Positions 33,275 to 41,724 of a DNA stretch of 42,186 bases are shown piece by piece. The notes beneath the pieces were generated by a model. It did not search any database. It was given only the letters and a program-made list of their open reading frames with translations, and was not told the origin of the DNA. The position numbers and the translations under genes were made by a program. Every line of letters starts with the position of its first letter. Position 1 is the stretch's first letter. The DNA comes from Rhodanobacteraceae bacterium (GTDB taxonomy: Bacteria > Acidobacteriota > Terriglobia > Terriglobales > Acidobacteriaceae): contig CAJCHN010000071.1 in the NCBI GenBank assembly GCA_903970285.1, positions 1 through 42,186 of the forward strand. Reading direction: 5' to 3'.

Positions 33275-33302
33275 GCGGTATTGTGGGTGCGAACCATACC
33301 GC
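33275..33302 (+). promoter_or_regulatory. 28-bp inverted repeat upstream of the isomerase-like gene
   Basis: GCGGTAT (33275-33281) and ATACCGC (33296-33302) are exact complements around a 14-bp centre. It ends 14 bp before the start codon of the TIM-barrel gene and next to its ribosome site, so it could be a repressor operator or a leader hairpin controlling translation. Confidence 0.4.
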
Positions 33303-33316
33303 GGGGTAAGGATGCG

Positions 33317-34282
33317 ATGAGGCTGGGACTATTTACGCCGGTGTTCGGCAATCTTTCACTGGATGAGCTGCTGCAGCAGATGAAGCGGTATCCACAGATC
33401 ACGGCGCTGGAACTTGGGTGCGGGGGATGGCCGGGCGCGAGCCACATCGATCCCGACGGGCTGCTGGGCGATGCGGAGGCCCGGCGGACGTATCGATCGC
33501 GGCTGCAGGACGCTGGACTGACGATCAGCGCTCTCTCCTGCCACAATAACCCGGTGCATCCGCGGCAGGCGATCGCCCGGCAGGACGATGCGACGTTTCG
33601 CCGGACGGTACGGCTGGCCGAGGCACTGGAGATTCCGGTGGTGGTGACATTTTCCGGATGTCCCGGCGCAAGCGAGCAGGATGTGACGCCGAACTGGATC
33701 ACCGCGGCCTGGCCCCCGGAGTATCAACAGGCGCTCCAGTGGCAATGGGAGGAACGGCTGATTCCCTACTGGCGCGAGGCGGAGCGGTTTGCCGCGGAGG
33801 CCGGGGTGAAGGTGGCGCTGGAGGCTCATCCGGGATTCTGCGTCTATAACCCGGAGACGCTGCTGGCGCTGCGCGCGGCGACCGGACCCGCGCTCGGCAT
33901 CAACCTGGATCCCAGCCACCTGTGGTGGCAGGGAGTCGATATCCCAGCGGCGATCGCGCTCCTGGGCGAGGCGATCTTTCACTTTCACGCCAAGGATGTC
34001 GCGCTGAACCCAGTGATGGCCGGACGCAACGGGGTGCTGGATGCGAAGAGCTATGGGCGGATGAACGAACGATCGTGGCTATTTCGCAGCGTGGGCTGGG
34101 GACATGGGGAGTTGGAGTGGAAGCAGATCGCGTCCGCGCTGCGGCTTGCCGGATACGACTCGGTGATGAGCATCGAGCACGAGGATGCGCTGGCCTCGAC
34201 AGACGAGGGGCTGGCGTCGGCGGTAGGCATGCTCTCCCGGGTGCTGCTGACGCAAGCTCCGGTCGAAGCCTGGTGGATCTAA
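33317..34282 (+). CDS. Sugar phosphate isomerase/epimerase-like TIM barrel
   Basis: This 321-residue protein has the xylose isomerase-like TIM-barrel fold (AP endonuclease 2 family), used by many sugar and inositol isomerases or epimerases. It opens [19 protein letters not shown]. Metal-site segments are VALEAHPGF (Glu), [13 protein letters not shown] (Asp/His), [10 protein letters not shown] (His/Lys) and MSIEHEDA (Glu). The start ATG 33317 is preceded by GTAAGGA, and an inverted repeat lies just upstream. The substrate cannot be told from the sequence, and no sugar transporter or dehydrogenase is adjacent. The next gene is a VOC protein 86 bp later on the same strand. Confidence 0.82.
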   Translation: MRLGLFTPVFGNLSLDELLQQMKRYPQITALELGCGGWPGASHIDPDGLLGDAEARRTYRSRLQDAGLTISALSCHNNPVHPRQAIARQDDATFRRTVRLAEALEIPVVVTFSGCPGASEQDVTPNWITAAWPPEYQQALQWQWEERLIPYWREAERFAAEAGVKVALEAHPGFCVYNPETLLALRAATGPALGINLDPSHLWWQGVDIPAAIALLGEAIFHFHAKDVALNPVMAGRNGVLDAKSYGRMNERSWLFRSVGWGHGELEWKQIASALRLAGYDSVMSIEHEDALASTDEGLASAVGMLSRVLLTQAPVEAWWI

Positions 34283-34368
34283 AGCCGTCGATGCCGGTTC
34301 CCGGTCTCCCGGGTGGCGAAACGGATCATGCGGCTTCGTCCTGCGTGCGAATTGCTTATGATGGGTCT

Positions 34369-34791
34369 ATGTCCCTGACTCCTTTCCACATTGCTTTTCC
34401 GGTCGACGATCTGGCAGCGGCACGTGAGTTTTATGGACAGACCCTGGGCTGTCCGGAGGGACGCAGCAGCACGGAATGGATCGACTTCGACCTGTTCGGG
34501 CACCAGATCGTGGCGCACTACAAGCCGCGGGCCGCGGGTGAAGCGATCCATCACAACGCGGTCGACGGCCACGCCGTGCCGGTGCCCCACTTTGGAGTGG
34601 TGCTGACGATGGAGCAGTGGCAGGGACTGGCCGACCGGCTGGTGGCTGCGGGGCAGAAGTTCGAGATCGAGCCTTACATCCGCTTCAAGGGCGAGGTCGG
34701 CGAGCAAGCCACAATGTTCTTCTACGATCCAGCGGGGAATGCACTGGAGTTCAAGGCATTTGCCGACCTGACGCAGGTGTTCGCGAAGTAG
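34369..34791 (+). CDS. VOC family protein (glyoxalase/dioxygenase fold)
   Basis: This 140-residue vicinal oxygen chelate protein begins [18 protein letters not shown], where the early His is the usual first metal ligand. [18 protein letters not shown] begins the second unit with another His, and [17 protein letters not shown] holds the final Glu. The His/His/Glu set suggests that a metal is bound, so an enzyme is more likely here than for the VOC protein at 28558-28992. The ribosome site is weak. It may be co-transcribed with the TIM-barrel gene upstream. The reaction is unknown. Confidence 0.85.
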   Translation: MSLTPFHIAFPVDDLAAAREFYGQTLGCPEGRSSTEWIDFDLFGHQIVAHYKPRAAGEAIHHNAVDGHAVPVPHFGVVLTMEQWQGLADRLVAAGQKFEIEPYIRFKGEVGEQATMFFYDPAGNALEFKAFADLTQVFAK

Positions 34792-34813
34792 ACGGCCGGC
34801 CTGCGGCCCCGTC
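34791..34813 (+). terminator. Hairpin at the VOC gene stop
   Basis: GACGG-CCG (34791-34798) pairs with CGG-CC-CCGTC (34804-34813) with a 2-nt bulge and a 5-nt loop, giving eight base pairs directly after the stop codon. No T-tract follows. Confidence 0.35.
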
Positions 34814-34858
34814 TTGAACACCAAATTCGAACACCGACGCTTGAAGTTCAGCAAGAGC

Positions 34859-34905
34859 GCTGGAACCAGGCCGCGTGCGAGTGAGCTGGAACCAGGCCGC
34901 GTGCG
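34859..34905. repeat. 21-bp direct repeat after the VOC gene
   Basis: GCTGGAACCAGGCCGCGTGC plus one G occurs at 34859-34879 and 34885-34905, identical in both copies, with a 26-bp period. Neither copy is in a gene. Confidence 0.85.
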
Positions 34906-35097
34906 GCGGGTTATGCGTTCGCGCGGGTGTGTCGTCTAAAGCCGATGCGCTCGCTGTCCTCGGCTGAGCGGCCGCGCGATTGCCTCCCGGATGGGGCTTC
35001 GAGGGAAAAAGAACTGAAGTAACAACCACCTGCGCCGATTTAACTATCGCGGGGCCAGGTGGAAGGCGATGCACTCCATCCTCAATTTACTGCTGAG

Positions 35098-35130
35098 GTG
35101 GCATGGAAGCTCACCAAAGTGGGATGCCAC
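35098..35130 (+). promoter_or_regulatory. Hairpin in the leader region of the NHL/Ig gene
   Basis: GTGGCAT (35098-35104) and ATGCCAC (35124-35130) pair exactly, and an inner CAC-CAAA-GTG can stack within the loop. It ends 61 bp before the TTG start. It may be an mRNA leader structure or an operator. Confidence 0.35.
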
Positions 35131-35191
35131 GCCCCATTTGGTTTCCCCATGCTAGGAAGTGCAGTTCGGCCAGATTCACAGGAGATTTCCC

Positions 35192-38100
35192 TTGCAGACC
35201 AGCACACGCCTGAAAACTTTCGTAACCCGCGTTCTTGCCGCTGCGCTCGCCCTGTGCGGCGTTGCGATGGCTCCCCAGTCGCTTGCCGCGCAGGCGGTTG
35301 CCGTTCCAGGGGTCATCCCGGTCGGCAGCTCGGCGGCGCCAGTCAGCGTCACCCTCACGGTTCCCCAGGGAGGCGAAGTGGCCAGCGTGCAGATCTTTGG
35401 CCAGGGCAGCGCCAACGTCGACTTCATCAACGCTGGCGGCAGCTGCGCCGGCGCGACCCTGGGACCGAATGGCAACTGCACCGTCAGCGTCGTGTTTTCG
35501 CCGGCTTCACCAGGACCCCGTGCGGGCGCGGTGGTGCTGCTGGACAGCAGCAACCATGTCCTGGCGTCGCAGTTGCTCACGGGCTCGGCCAGTGGCTCCG
35601 TGGGGGTTTTCGTGCCGGGCATCATCAATACCGTGGCCGGAGACTACAACTGGATCTACGACGGGGACGGCGCGGCGGCAACGTCTTCGGGCATCTTCCT
35701 GCCGTTCGGCATTGCGGTCAATGCCAGGGGCGACCTGTTTATCGCCGATTCCAACAACAACCGTATCCGCAAGGTGGACGCCCAGACTCGCCTGATCTCG
35801 ACGGTGGCTGGAAACGGGACGAGCGGATCGAGCGGGGATGGCGGCCTGGCGGTGAATGCCTCCATCAACACGCCCACCTCGGTGGCGCTCGACCCGGCCG
35901 GCAATATCTATATCGCCGACTCCGGCAATGCGGTGATCCGCCGCGTGGATGCCTTTACCGGGATCATCTCGACCTTTGCGGGCACGTTGGGCAAGGCCGG
36001 CTACGCGGGCGATCACGGTCCGGCGACCGGTGCCATGTTCAAGAGTCCGAACGGCATCAGCTTCGACCCCAGCGGCAATCTGTACGTCGCGGACACAGGC
36101 AACAACGCGATCCGCATGATCACCCCGGCGGGGATCATCTCGACCGTCGCCGGCAATGGCACAGCGGGTATGGCCGGCGACGGCGGACTGGCCACGCAGG
36201 CTCAGCTCTATGCGCCCTGGAGCGCGACGCCGATTCCATCGTCGGTGCCGGGCGTGTACGCCGGCTTCTATATCGCCGACCAGGGCAACCACAGGATTCG
36301 CGCGGTGGACGCCGCCGGCAACATCTCTACCTTCGCCGGCAGCACGGCGGGCTATGGCGGCGACGGCGGACCGGCCACACAGGCGCAGCTCTATGAGCCG
36401 GCCAGCGTGCTGGTCGACGTAGCCGGGAACATCTACATTGCGGACTCGGGCAACAACGTGGTGCGCCGCATCAGCGCCACCACCGGCGTGATCTCCACCT
36501 ATGCGGGTAACGGCTCCGAGGCTTTCGCGGGGGATGGCGGCCCGGCCAGCCAGGCCGGCCTCTACGGACCCTATGCCTTCGCGCTCGATACGCAGGGCAG
36601 CCTGTACATCGCCGATGTCTTCCATAACCGGATCCGCAAGGTGGACGCGAACTCCGCCATTCTGCAGTACCCGGTGATGCGGGTGAATCGCATCTCCGCG
36701 CCGCTGACGCAGGCGCTCGAGAACGATGGAAACGCTCCCTTGAACATCACTCAGTTCAACGCTGTCTCCAACTCGCAACTGGATCCGAACTCCACCACCT
36801 GCAGCGAGGCGGCGCCGCTGGCCACGCTCGCACAGTGCACCATCGGCATCGACTTCGCCCCCACCACGACCGGCAAGCTGGTAGTCGGCGAGTTCGATGT
36901 AGACTCCAACGCCGGAAACTCGCCCGGGGTGATCAGCCTGACGGGCCAGGTACTGAACGTCAACCCCACGGTCGCAACCCTCACCTCGGGTCTGAATCCG
37001 AGCACCACGGGAACGCCTGTCACCTTTTCCGTCCTGGTCACAAGCAACGGGCAGACGCCGACCGGAACGGTGACTCTGCTGGACGGTTCCACTGCCATTG
37101 CCACCGGGACGCTGGGCGACGGCGGCGTGACCAACTTCACCATCTCAACGCTGACCAGCGGCAGCCATAACCTGACGGCATCCTACGCCGGCGACTCGCA
37201 GAACGCCTCCGCGGTCTCACCGGTGCTGGTGCAGGTGGTCAAGGATCAGCAGGCCGCCACCACGACCGCGCTTTCAGCAAGCGTGTCCACCGCGCCTGCC
37301 GGGGCGCCCATCACCTTCACCGCGACGGTCAACATTGTGACCGCGAACGCCGGAAACGGGGCGATCACCGGGTCGGTCGCGATCAAGCAGGGTGCGAATA
37401 CGCTGGGCGTAGCCACCATCAACAACGCCACGGCGAACGGCGCAAGCGGCGTCGCGACCATTACGCTGACCAACCTGCCGGTCGGCACGGACAGCCTTAC
37501 GGCGGTGTACGAAGGCAACAGCAACTACGCCGGCAGCACCTCGGGACCGGTGGTCGAGACGATCGTTCTGGCTTCCACCAAGACGGTGCTCACTTCGGCC
37601 GCCAGCCCCTCCGACGCGGGTGCGCCGCTCGCACTCACCGCCACCCTCACCTCGAATGGCGCGGTCCCGACCGGCTCGGTGAACTTCCTGGACGGCACCA
37701 CCTCGCTGGGCTCTGCGGCCATCAACGCGCAGGGTGTCGCGACGCTCTCGGTGCCGGGCAAGTTCTGGACCGTGGGCAGCCATTCGCTGACCGCCGTCTA
37801 TAACGGCGACGCCAACGATGCGGGCAGCACCTCGCAACCGCTGATCGAGGCCATCATCATCGCCAACACCACCACCACGCTGACCTCTTCGCTGAACCCG
37901 GCGGGGCTGGGCGCAGCCATCACCTTCAACGCGACCGTGACCAGCCAGGGCGGCACGCCGACCGGAACCGTGCAATTCTTCGACAATACGGCCGCGGGCA
38001 CGGTGTCGCTGGGCACAGCCACGCTGGCGAGCAGCGGCGCGACCACCGCCACGGCGGCGGTAACGACCTCCGCGCTGTCGCTGGGCACGCACTCCATCAC

Positions 38101-40141
38101 CGCGGTCTATTCGGGCGATGCGTTCGACGGCACCTCCACCTCGGCCGCGCTCTCGCAGAAGGTGCAGACCGCGACCATCGGGGTGACGCTGCAGAGCAGC
38201 GCCAATCCCTCGCTCTACCAGGCGCCGCTGACCTTCACCTCCAAGGTTACCGGCGACGGCTCGACCCCGACCGGATCGGTCATCCTCTACGACGGCACCA
38301 CCACGGTGGGCACGGTTACGCTGCCTGCGAACGGTGTCGCCAGCTTCGTCAATCCGCCGCTCTCGATCGGCACGCACACGCTGGCCGCGACATATTCCGG
38401 AGACGCGAACCACGCGTCCGCCACCTCGCCCGCGGTCACTGAGAATATCCTGCAGGGCACTACGACCGCGGTGACGGCGAGCTCAACCTCCATCATCTCC
38501 GGCAACTCGGTCACGCTGTCCGCTCTCGTTGTGGGCAGCGCGGGCCAGGCGCTGACGGGAACCGTCAACTTCACCGATGGAACGAAGCTGATTGCGACGG
38601 CTGCGCTCAGCGCCTCCGGCGCGGCCACCACGACCTTCACGCCGGCCCCGGGCCAGCACGTGATCGCAGCCGCCTACTCGGGCGACGCCAACGATGCTTC
38701 GAGCGCATCGACCTCCACCACCGTGGCGGTCACCATTGCCACGACCCAGATCACCTTCGCTACCAGTGCCAACCCGCTGAACAGCGGATCGACGCTGACC
38801 CTGACCTCGAACGTCACCGGCAACGGCGGCGTGCCGACCGGCACGGTCACCTTCCACGATGGCGGAAGCGTCATCACCACGGTGCAACTGACCGCCAACG
38901 GCACGGCAACCTTCGCGCTGTCGACGCTGACGCCGGGAATCCACCAGCTCTCGGCCTCGTACTCCGGCGACACGAACGACAGCCCGAGCACGTCGCCCAC
39001 CATCGCCGAGCAGATCGCGCAGAAGACATCCGTGGCGATCACCTCGAACGATAATCCCTCGCTGCTGCAGGACAATGTCACCATCACGATCACGGTTTCG
39101 AACGGCGCACCCAGCGCGCCGCCGACCGGCGCGGTGACTCTGACGGACGGCACAGCGGTTCTTGCCACGCTGATGCTGAACGGCTCCGGCGTAGCGACCT
39201 ACACCATGCAGTCTCCGGCCGCGGGCGCGCACTCGCTGGTCGCGAGTTACGCCGGGGACAGCGCGAACACGGCCGCCAACTCGCAGACCTTCATCCAGAC
39301 GGTGAACCTGCGGCCGACCACCACAAGCTTTGATCCTTCGATCACGGCCTTGTCGGCCGGTCAACCGATCACGCTGATCTCGATCGTGCAGGGGAACGGC
39401 TCGCATCCGCCGACTGGAAGCGTCACCTTCGCGGCCGGGTCGACGGTGCTTGGCACGGCCAGCGTCGATGCCACCGGGCTGGCGACACTGACGGTCACGC
39501 CGCAGCAGGGCAGCTACGCCACCGTCGCCCAGTACTCCGGCGACTCGCTGTACGCGGCTTCGGTATCGCCTGCGATTTCGATCGTGGTCGGTCCGACGAC
39601 CGAGTTCACCATCAACCTGACACCGCCGACGATGTCCATGACGAGCGGCTCGCACGGATCGATGGCGATCAACATCACCTCGGCCTCCACCTTCGTGGAC
39701 ACGCTGGCGATGGGCTGCGCGGGGCTTCCAGTCGATGCCACCTGCACCTTCTCGACCAGCCAGGTGCCGGTCTCGAGTGGCACCCCGCAGTCGCTGACGG
39801 TGATGGTCGACACGGGTGATCCGCTGGGCGCCGGAACCAACGCCCGGCTGAACCAGCCCATGGAACTCTCCGGCACGGAGGAGTGCGCCATTCCCGCCGG
39901 ACTTTTCCTGGCGCTGCTGATCGGCTGCAATCGCCGCCGGTTGCGCAGGATCAACCCGAGACTCGCCTTGTTCATGCTGCTGGTTCTGCTGGGAGCGGGT
40001 TCGACCGTGCTCTCCGGCTGCGCCTCCGATCTGAACACCCACCACACCCCTGCCGGCAGCTACACCTTCCAGATCGTAGCCACCGGCAACAAGACGGGCG
40101 TTACCCAGACCGCGACGGTGCAGCTCAAGGTCACCAACTAA
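35192..40141 (+). CDS. Giant secreted NHL beta-propeller / Ig-repeat surface protein
   Basis: This protein has 1649 residues. The start is TTG 35192, set by AGGAG 7 nt upstream; an in-frame GTG at 35159 lacks a ribosome site. Residues 1 to about 35 are a signal peptide (VLAAALALCGVAMAPQSLAA). A beta-sandwich (to about 140) precedes NHL repeats (about 145-490) with recurring GNIYIADSGNxVIRRV and STVAGNG units. A second small beta domain leads into nine Ig-like modules (about 590-1466), each with PTGxVxxxDG and YxGDxxxxxS. The C-terminus has two short hydrophobic segments (from about C1565) around an Arg-rich stretch, then SGCAS (C1610) and a last beta tail. The likely role is in adhesion or cell-surface structure; no enzyme motif was seen. 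Confidence 0.85.
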   Translation: MQTSTRLKTFVTRVLAAALALCGVAMAPQSLAAQAVAVPGVIPVGSSAAPVSVTLTVPQGGEVASVQIFGQGSANVDFINAGGSCAGATLGPNGNCTVSVVFSPASPGPRAGAVVLLDSSNHVLASQLLTGSASGSVGVFVPGIINTVAGDYNWIYDGDGAAATSSGIFLPFGIAVNARGDLFIADSNNNRIRKVDAQTRLISTVAGNGTSGSSGDGGLAVNASINTPTSVALDPAGNIYIADSGNAVIRRVDAFTGIISTFAGTLGKAGYAGDHGPATGAMFKSPNGISFDPSGNLYVADTGNNAIRMITPAGIISTVAGNGTAGMAGDGGLATQAQLYAPWSATPIPSSVPGVYAGFYIADQGNHRIRAVDAAGNISTFAGSTAGYGGDGGPATQAQLYEPASVLVDVAGNIYIADSGNNVVRRISATTGVISTYAGNGSEAFAGDGGPASQAGLYGPYAFALDTQGSLYIADVFHNRIRKVDANSAILQYPVMRVNRISAPLTQALENDGNAPLNITQFNAVSNSQLDPNSTTCSEAAPLATLAQCTIGIDFAPTTTGKLVVGEFDVDSNAGNSPGVISLTGQVLNVNPTVATLTSGLNPSTTGTPVTFSVLVTSNGQTPTGTVTLLDGSTAIATGTLGDGGVTNFTISTLTSGSHNLTASYAGDSQNASAVSPVLVQVVKDQQAATTTALSASVSTAPAGAPITFTATVNIVTANAGNGAITGSVAIKQGANTLGVATINNATANGASGVATITLTNLPVGTDSLTAVYEGNSNYAGSTSGPVVETIVLASTKTVLTSAASPSDAGAPLALTATLTSNGAVPTGSVNFLDGTTSLGSAAINAQGVATLSVPGKFWTVGSHSLTAVYNGDANDAGSTSQPLIEAIIIANTTTTLTSSLNPAGLGAAITFNATVTSQGGTPTGTVQFFDNTAAGTVSLGTATLASSGATTATAAVTTSALSLGTHSITAVYSGDAFDGTSTSAALSQKVQTATIGVTLQSSANPSLYQAPLTFTSKVTGDGSTPTGSVILYDGTTTVGTVTLPANGVASFVNPPLSIGTHTLAATYSGDANHASATSPAVTENILQGTTTAVTASSTSIISGNSVTLSALVVGSAGQALTGTVNFTDGTKLIATAALSASGAATTTFTPAPGQHVIAAAYSGDANDASSASTSTTVAVTIATTQITFATSANPLNSGSTLTLTSNVTGNGGVPTGTVTFHDGGSVITTVQLTANGTATFALSTLTPGIHQLSASYSGDTNDSPSTSPTIAEQIAQKTSVAITSNDNPSLLQDNVTITITVSNGAPSAPPTGAVTLTDGTAVLATLMLNGSGVATYTMQSPAAGAHSLVASYAGDSANTAANSQTFIQTVNLRPTTTSFDPSITALSAGQPITLISIVQGNGSHPPTGSVTFAAGSTVLGTASVDATGLATLTVTPQQGSYATVAQYSGDSLYAASVSPAISIVVGPTTEFTINLTPPTMSMTSGSHGSMAINITSASTFVDTLAMGCAGLPVDATCTFSTSQVPVSSGTPQSLTVMVDTGDPLGAGTNARLNQPMELSGTEECAIPAGLFLALLIGCNRRRLRRINPRLALFMLLVLLGAGSTVLSGCASDLNTHHTPAGSYTFQIVATGNKTGVTQTATVQLKVTN
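36960..39591 (+). repeat. Nine tandem Ig-like modules (about 95 codons each)
   Basis: Successive units share a TTLTSSxNPSxxGxPVTFTA-like opening, PTGTVxFxDG, a central GxATxxxSTLxxGxHxLTA, and the end YSGDxxxxxSTSP. They match the bacterial Ig-like group 3 pattern. Unlike the repeats at the left window edge, they are well diverged from each other. A tenth, unlike unit (TINLTPPTMSMTSGSHGSMA) follows. Confidence 0.8.
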
Positions 40142-40149
40142 CCACTGCT

Positions 40150-40180
40150 CCCGTGGGTATGAACCGGACCCGCGGGTATG
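40150..40180 (+). repeat. 12-bp direct repeat just after the NHL/Ig stop
   Basis: CCCGTGGGTATG (40150-40161) and CCCGCGGGTATG (40169-40180) differ at one base and have a 19-bp period, starting 9 bp after the stop codon. Confidence 0.7.
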
Positions 40181-40183
40181 GAC

Positions 40184-40208
40184 GCCGTTTTCGATCGAAG
40201 AAAACGGC
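40184..40208 (+). terminator. 9-bp perfect hairpin after the NHL/Ig gene
   Basis: GCCGTTTTC (40184-40192) pairs with GAAAACGGC (40200-40208) across GATCGAA. It lies 43 bp beyond the stop. No T-tract follows, so it may terminate only partly or separate the mRNA from the next gene. Confidence 0.5.
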
Positions 40209-40246
40209 CCTCATAAGACTGATCCAGAACACAGCAACAAGGGGAA

Positions 40247-40909
40247 ATGCTCTCCATGAACCTCGCTCAAGTTCCCTCCCCAGGCCGCCGTCGTGACGAT
40301 CGAGCCGGTTGTTTCGGTCGTCACACCGTCTTCTCCGCCCTGTCGGCTGCATTGGTCTGCGGCTGCGCGCTGCTCTCCGGCTCCGGCCGGGCCAGCGCGC
40401 AAGCGGCCCCCACCGCCATCGGACCGGGCTCTTACGTCAGCATCGGGCTGGAAGGCTCAGCTTTTCAGCAGGACTACGGGCACCACTTTCTGGGCGGCGA
40501 AGGCCTCTTCTCCGACGCCAATCTGTTCCGCCGCATTGGCATCGAAACCGAGATCCGCCAGCTCAACTTCCGCACTGTCGAGGATGTGAAGGAGACCACG
40601 TACCTGGGCGGCATCAAGATCTCGACAAACCCCAAGCGCTTCCGTCCGTATGTGAAGCTGCTTGCCGGACGCGGGAAGCTGGACTTCCCCTTCCACTACG
40701 CGATCGGCTCCTACTTTGTCGTGGCGCCGGGAGCGGGACTTGATTTCCACCTGCGCAACTCGCGCTTTTCGATCCGTGCGGTGGACGCGGAGTACCAGAT
40801 CTGGCCGAAGTTTACCTACGGTGAGCTGCACCCCTACGGCATCAGCACCGGCATCAGCTTCGACCTGTTCTCGCCCGGCGGAAGCCCGCGCGGGCTGCGC
40901 TTCCGCTAG
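40247..40909 (+). CDS. Outer-membrane beta-barrel protein
   Basis: This protein of about 220 residues has a long basic N-region and signal peptide (TVFSALSAALVCGCALLSG, cleavage near ASAQA). Alternating strands follow, such as SYVSIGLEGSAFQQDYG, IGIETEIRQLNF, TYLGGIKISTN, FRPYVKLLAGRGKLDFPF, YFVVAPGAGLDFHL and GISTGISFDLFSP. This is the pattern of a small OmpA/OmpW-like eight-stranded barrel. An ATG at 40256 is an alternative start; the AAGGGG ribosome site fits neither perfectly. It follows the giant surface protein on the same strand after 105 bp with a hairpin. The function is unknown; a structural or small-pore role is likely. Confidence 0.75.
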   Translation: MLSMNLAQVPSPGRRRDDRAGCFGRHTVFSALSAALVCGCALLSGSGRASAQAAPTAIGPGSYVSIGLEGSAFQQDYGHHFLGGEGLFSDANLFRRIGIETEIRQLNFRTVEDVKETTYLGGIKISTNPKRFRPYVKLLAGRGKLDFPFHYAIGSYFVVAPGAGLDFHLRNSRFSIRAVDAEYQIWPKFTYGELHPYGISTGISFDLFSPGGSPRGLRFR

Positions 40910-40957
40910 GGCAGTTCCCCTTCGGATGGGCGTTTTACAGGCAAAAAACTTTCGAGC

Positions 40958-40984
40958 CGTCCGGCGAGAAGTCTGCGCCGGACG
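40958..40984 (+). terminator. Strong hairpin after the beta-barrel gene
   Basis: CGTCCGGCG (40958-40966) pairs exactly with CGCCGGACG (40976-40984) across a 9-nt loop, 49 bp after the stop. It is followed by only a short T run. Confidence 0.6.
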
Positions 40985-41019
40985 ATCGCTTTACGGACGA
41001 TTGGTGCCTGATCCAAGGG

Positions 41020-41045
41020 AAAAACCCCGGATTCTGAGTCCGGGG
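41020..41045 (-). terminator. Rho-independent terminator of the pilin gene
   Basis: CCCCGGA (41025-41031) pairs with TCCGGGG (41039-41045) across a 7-nt loop. Read on the minus strand the hairpin is followed directly by TTTTT (41024-41020). It is 35 bp past the flp stop and is the clearest intrinsic terminator in the window. Confidence 0.85.
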
Positions 41046-41080
41046 TCAGGGTGATATCGCAAGGCGCAGAATGGCAGCGG

Positions 41081-41293
41081 TTACACCGCGTTCGACATCG
41101 AGTTGGTCAGCGAACCGAACAGGTTGGCGACCGTGTTTGCGTAGCTCTTCACACTCGCGGTCGCAGCCAGACCGATCAACGCCGCGATCAGCGCGTACTC
41201 GATCAGATCCTGACCGCTTTCGTCGTGCCAGAAGCACGTTCCACAGGTGCGGATTCGACGGCCGAGCCGCCGGACAAAGAACTTACAGCTCAT
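41081..41293 (-). CDS. Flp-family type IVb pilin precursor
   Basis: This 70-residue precursor has the Flp signature ESGQDLIEYALIAALIGLAA. The prepilin peptidase is expected to cut after G27, leaving Q28 at +1 and Glu-Tyr at +5/+6, the hallmark of Flp pilins; the mature pilin is 43 residues. The leader is long for the family and contains three Cys (C3, C17, C20) including a CxxC, plus an Arg-rich stretch. No other in-frame start shortens it. No tad/cpa assembly genes are visible, so they must be elsewhere. It has its own intrinsic terminator and lies between surface-protein genes. Confidence 0.88.
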   Translation of the reverse strand: MSCKFFVRRLGRRIRTCGTCFWHDESGQDLIEYALIAALIGLAATASVKSYANTVANLFGSLTNSMSNAV

Positions 41294-41724
41294 GATCGGG
41301 CCAATCCTTGGCGGGCGCCAATTGATGTCGACACCTGACTAGACCCATCCTCGGCGCAATGGAGGGTCTGAGCAATCCCCCTTTGGAGCCATGTACGATC
41401 CCCCGGGGTGCCGGCCAGCACTCGACCCTGCTGGTTCTGGAGGACCTCCCGGGCAAGTTTTGCCATGTTAGGCCTTCTTCGTCGGTCCCAGGCTCAATCG
41501 GTCATTTTCCCGGTCACCCTTCCGGTGTCTCTTGTGTTCTGCGTCCGGCATATTGCACCGCCGCCATCGGGCCTGGTTTCACGGCTGCGTGCCGTCGCCC
41601 GGCTAGTCGGGACCTGGAGTGCCAAATGCGGGCTGAAGCAAGCGCACGATCGAACGGTGGGTTGATCTTAGGCGTCCGGCACGGCTGCAATGCACGAACC
41701 ATTTCTCCCGCCCGGCAGGAACCG
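41294..41724. other. 431-bp divergent region between pilin and secreted-protein gene
   Basis: No supported gene lies here. Short frames are present but look random. It must hold the promoters of the flp gene (minus) and the right-hand secreted protein (plus). Visible structures are the hairpin at 41341-41369, a CCCCCGGGG run (about 41401) and a GTGC/GCAC pairing nearby. No known riboswitch was recognised. Confidence 0.5.
41341..41369. promoter_or_regulatory. Inverted repeat upstream of the pilin gene
   Basis: AGACCC (41341-41346) pairs with GGGTCT (41364-41369), and a further CC/GG pairing lies inside. It is 48 bp upstream of the flp ATG and may be a 5' leader structure or an operator. Confidence 0.3.

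Larger units (their letters stand above)
34792..35191. other. 400-bp gene-free stretch before the giant surface protein
   Basis: No open frame here looks coding. It holds, in order: the terminator-like hairpin after the VOC gene, a small TCGAACACC-type doublet (34814-34835), the 21-bp direct repeat (34859-34905), then upstream sequence of the NHL/Ig gene with a hairpin at 35098-35130 and the AGGAG ribosome site at 35180-35184. A clear -35/-10 pair was not found. Confidence 0.6.

Noticed and set aside
41294..41724. c-di-GMP or other riboswitch upstream of the pilin gene
   Set aside because: No GEMM core or other conserved riboswitch pattern could be recognised on either strand.
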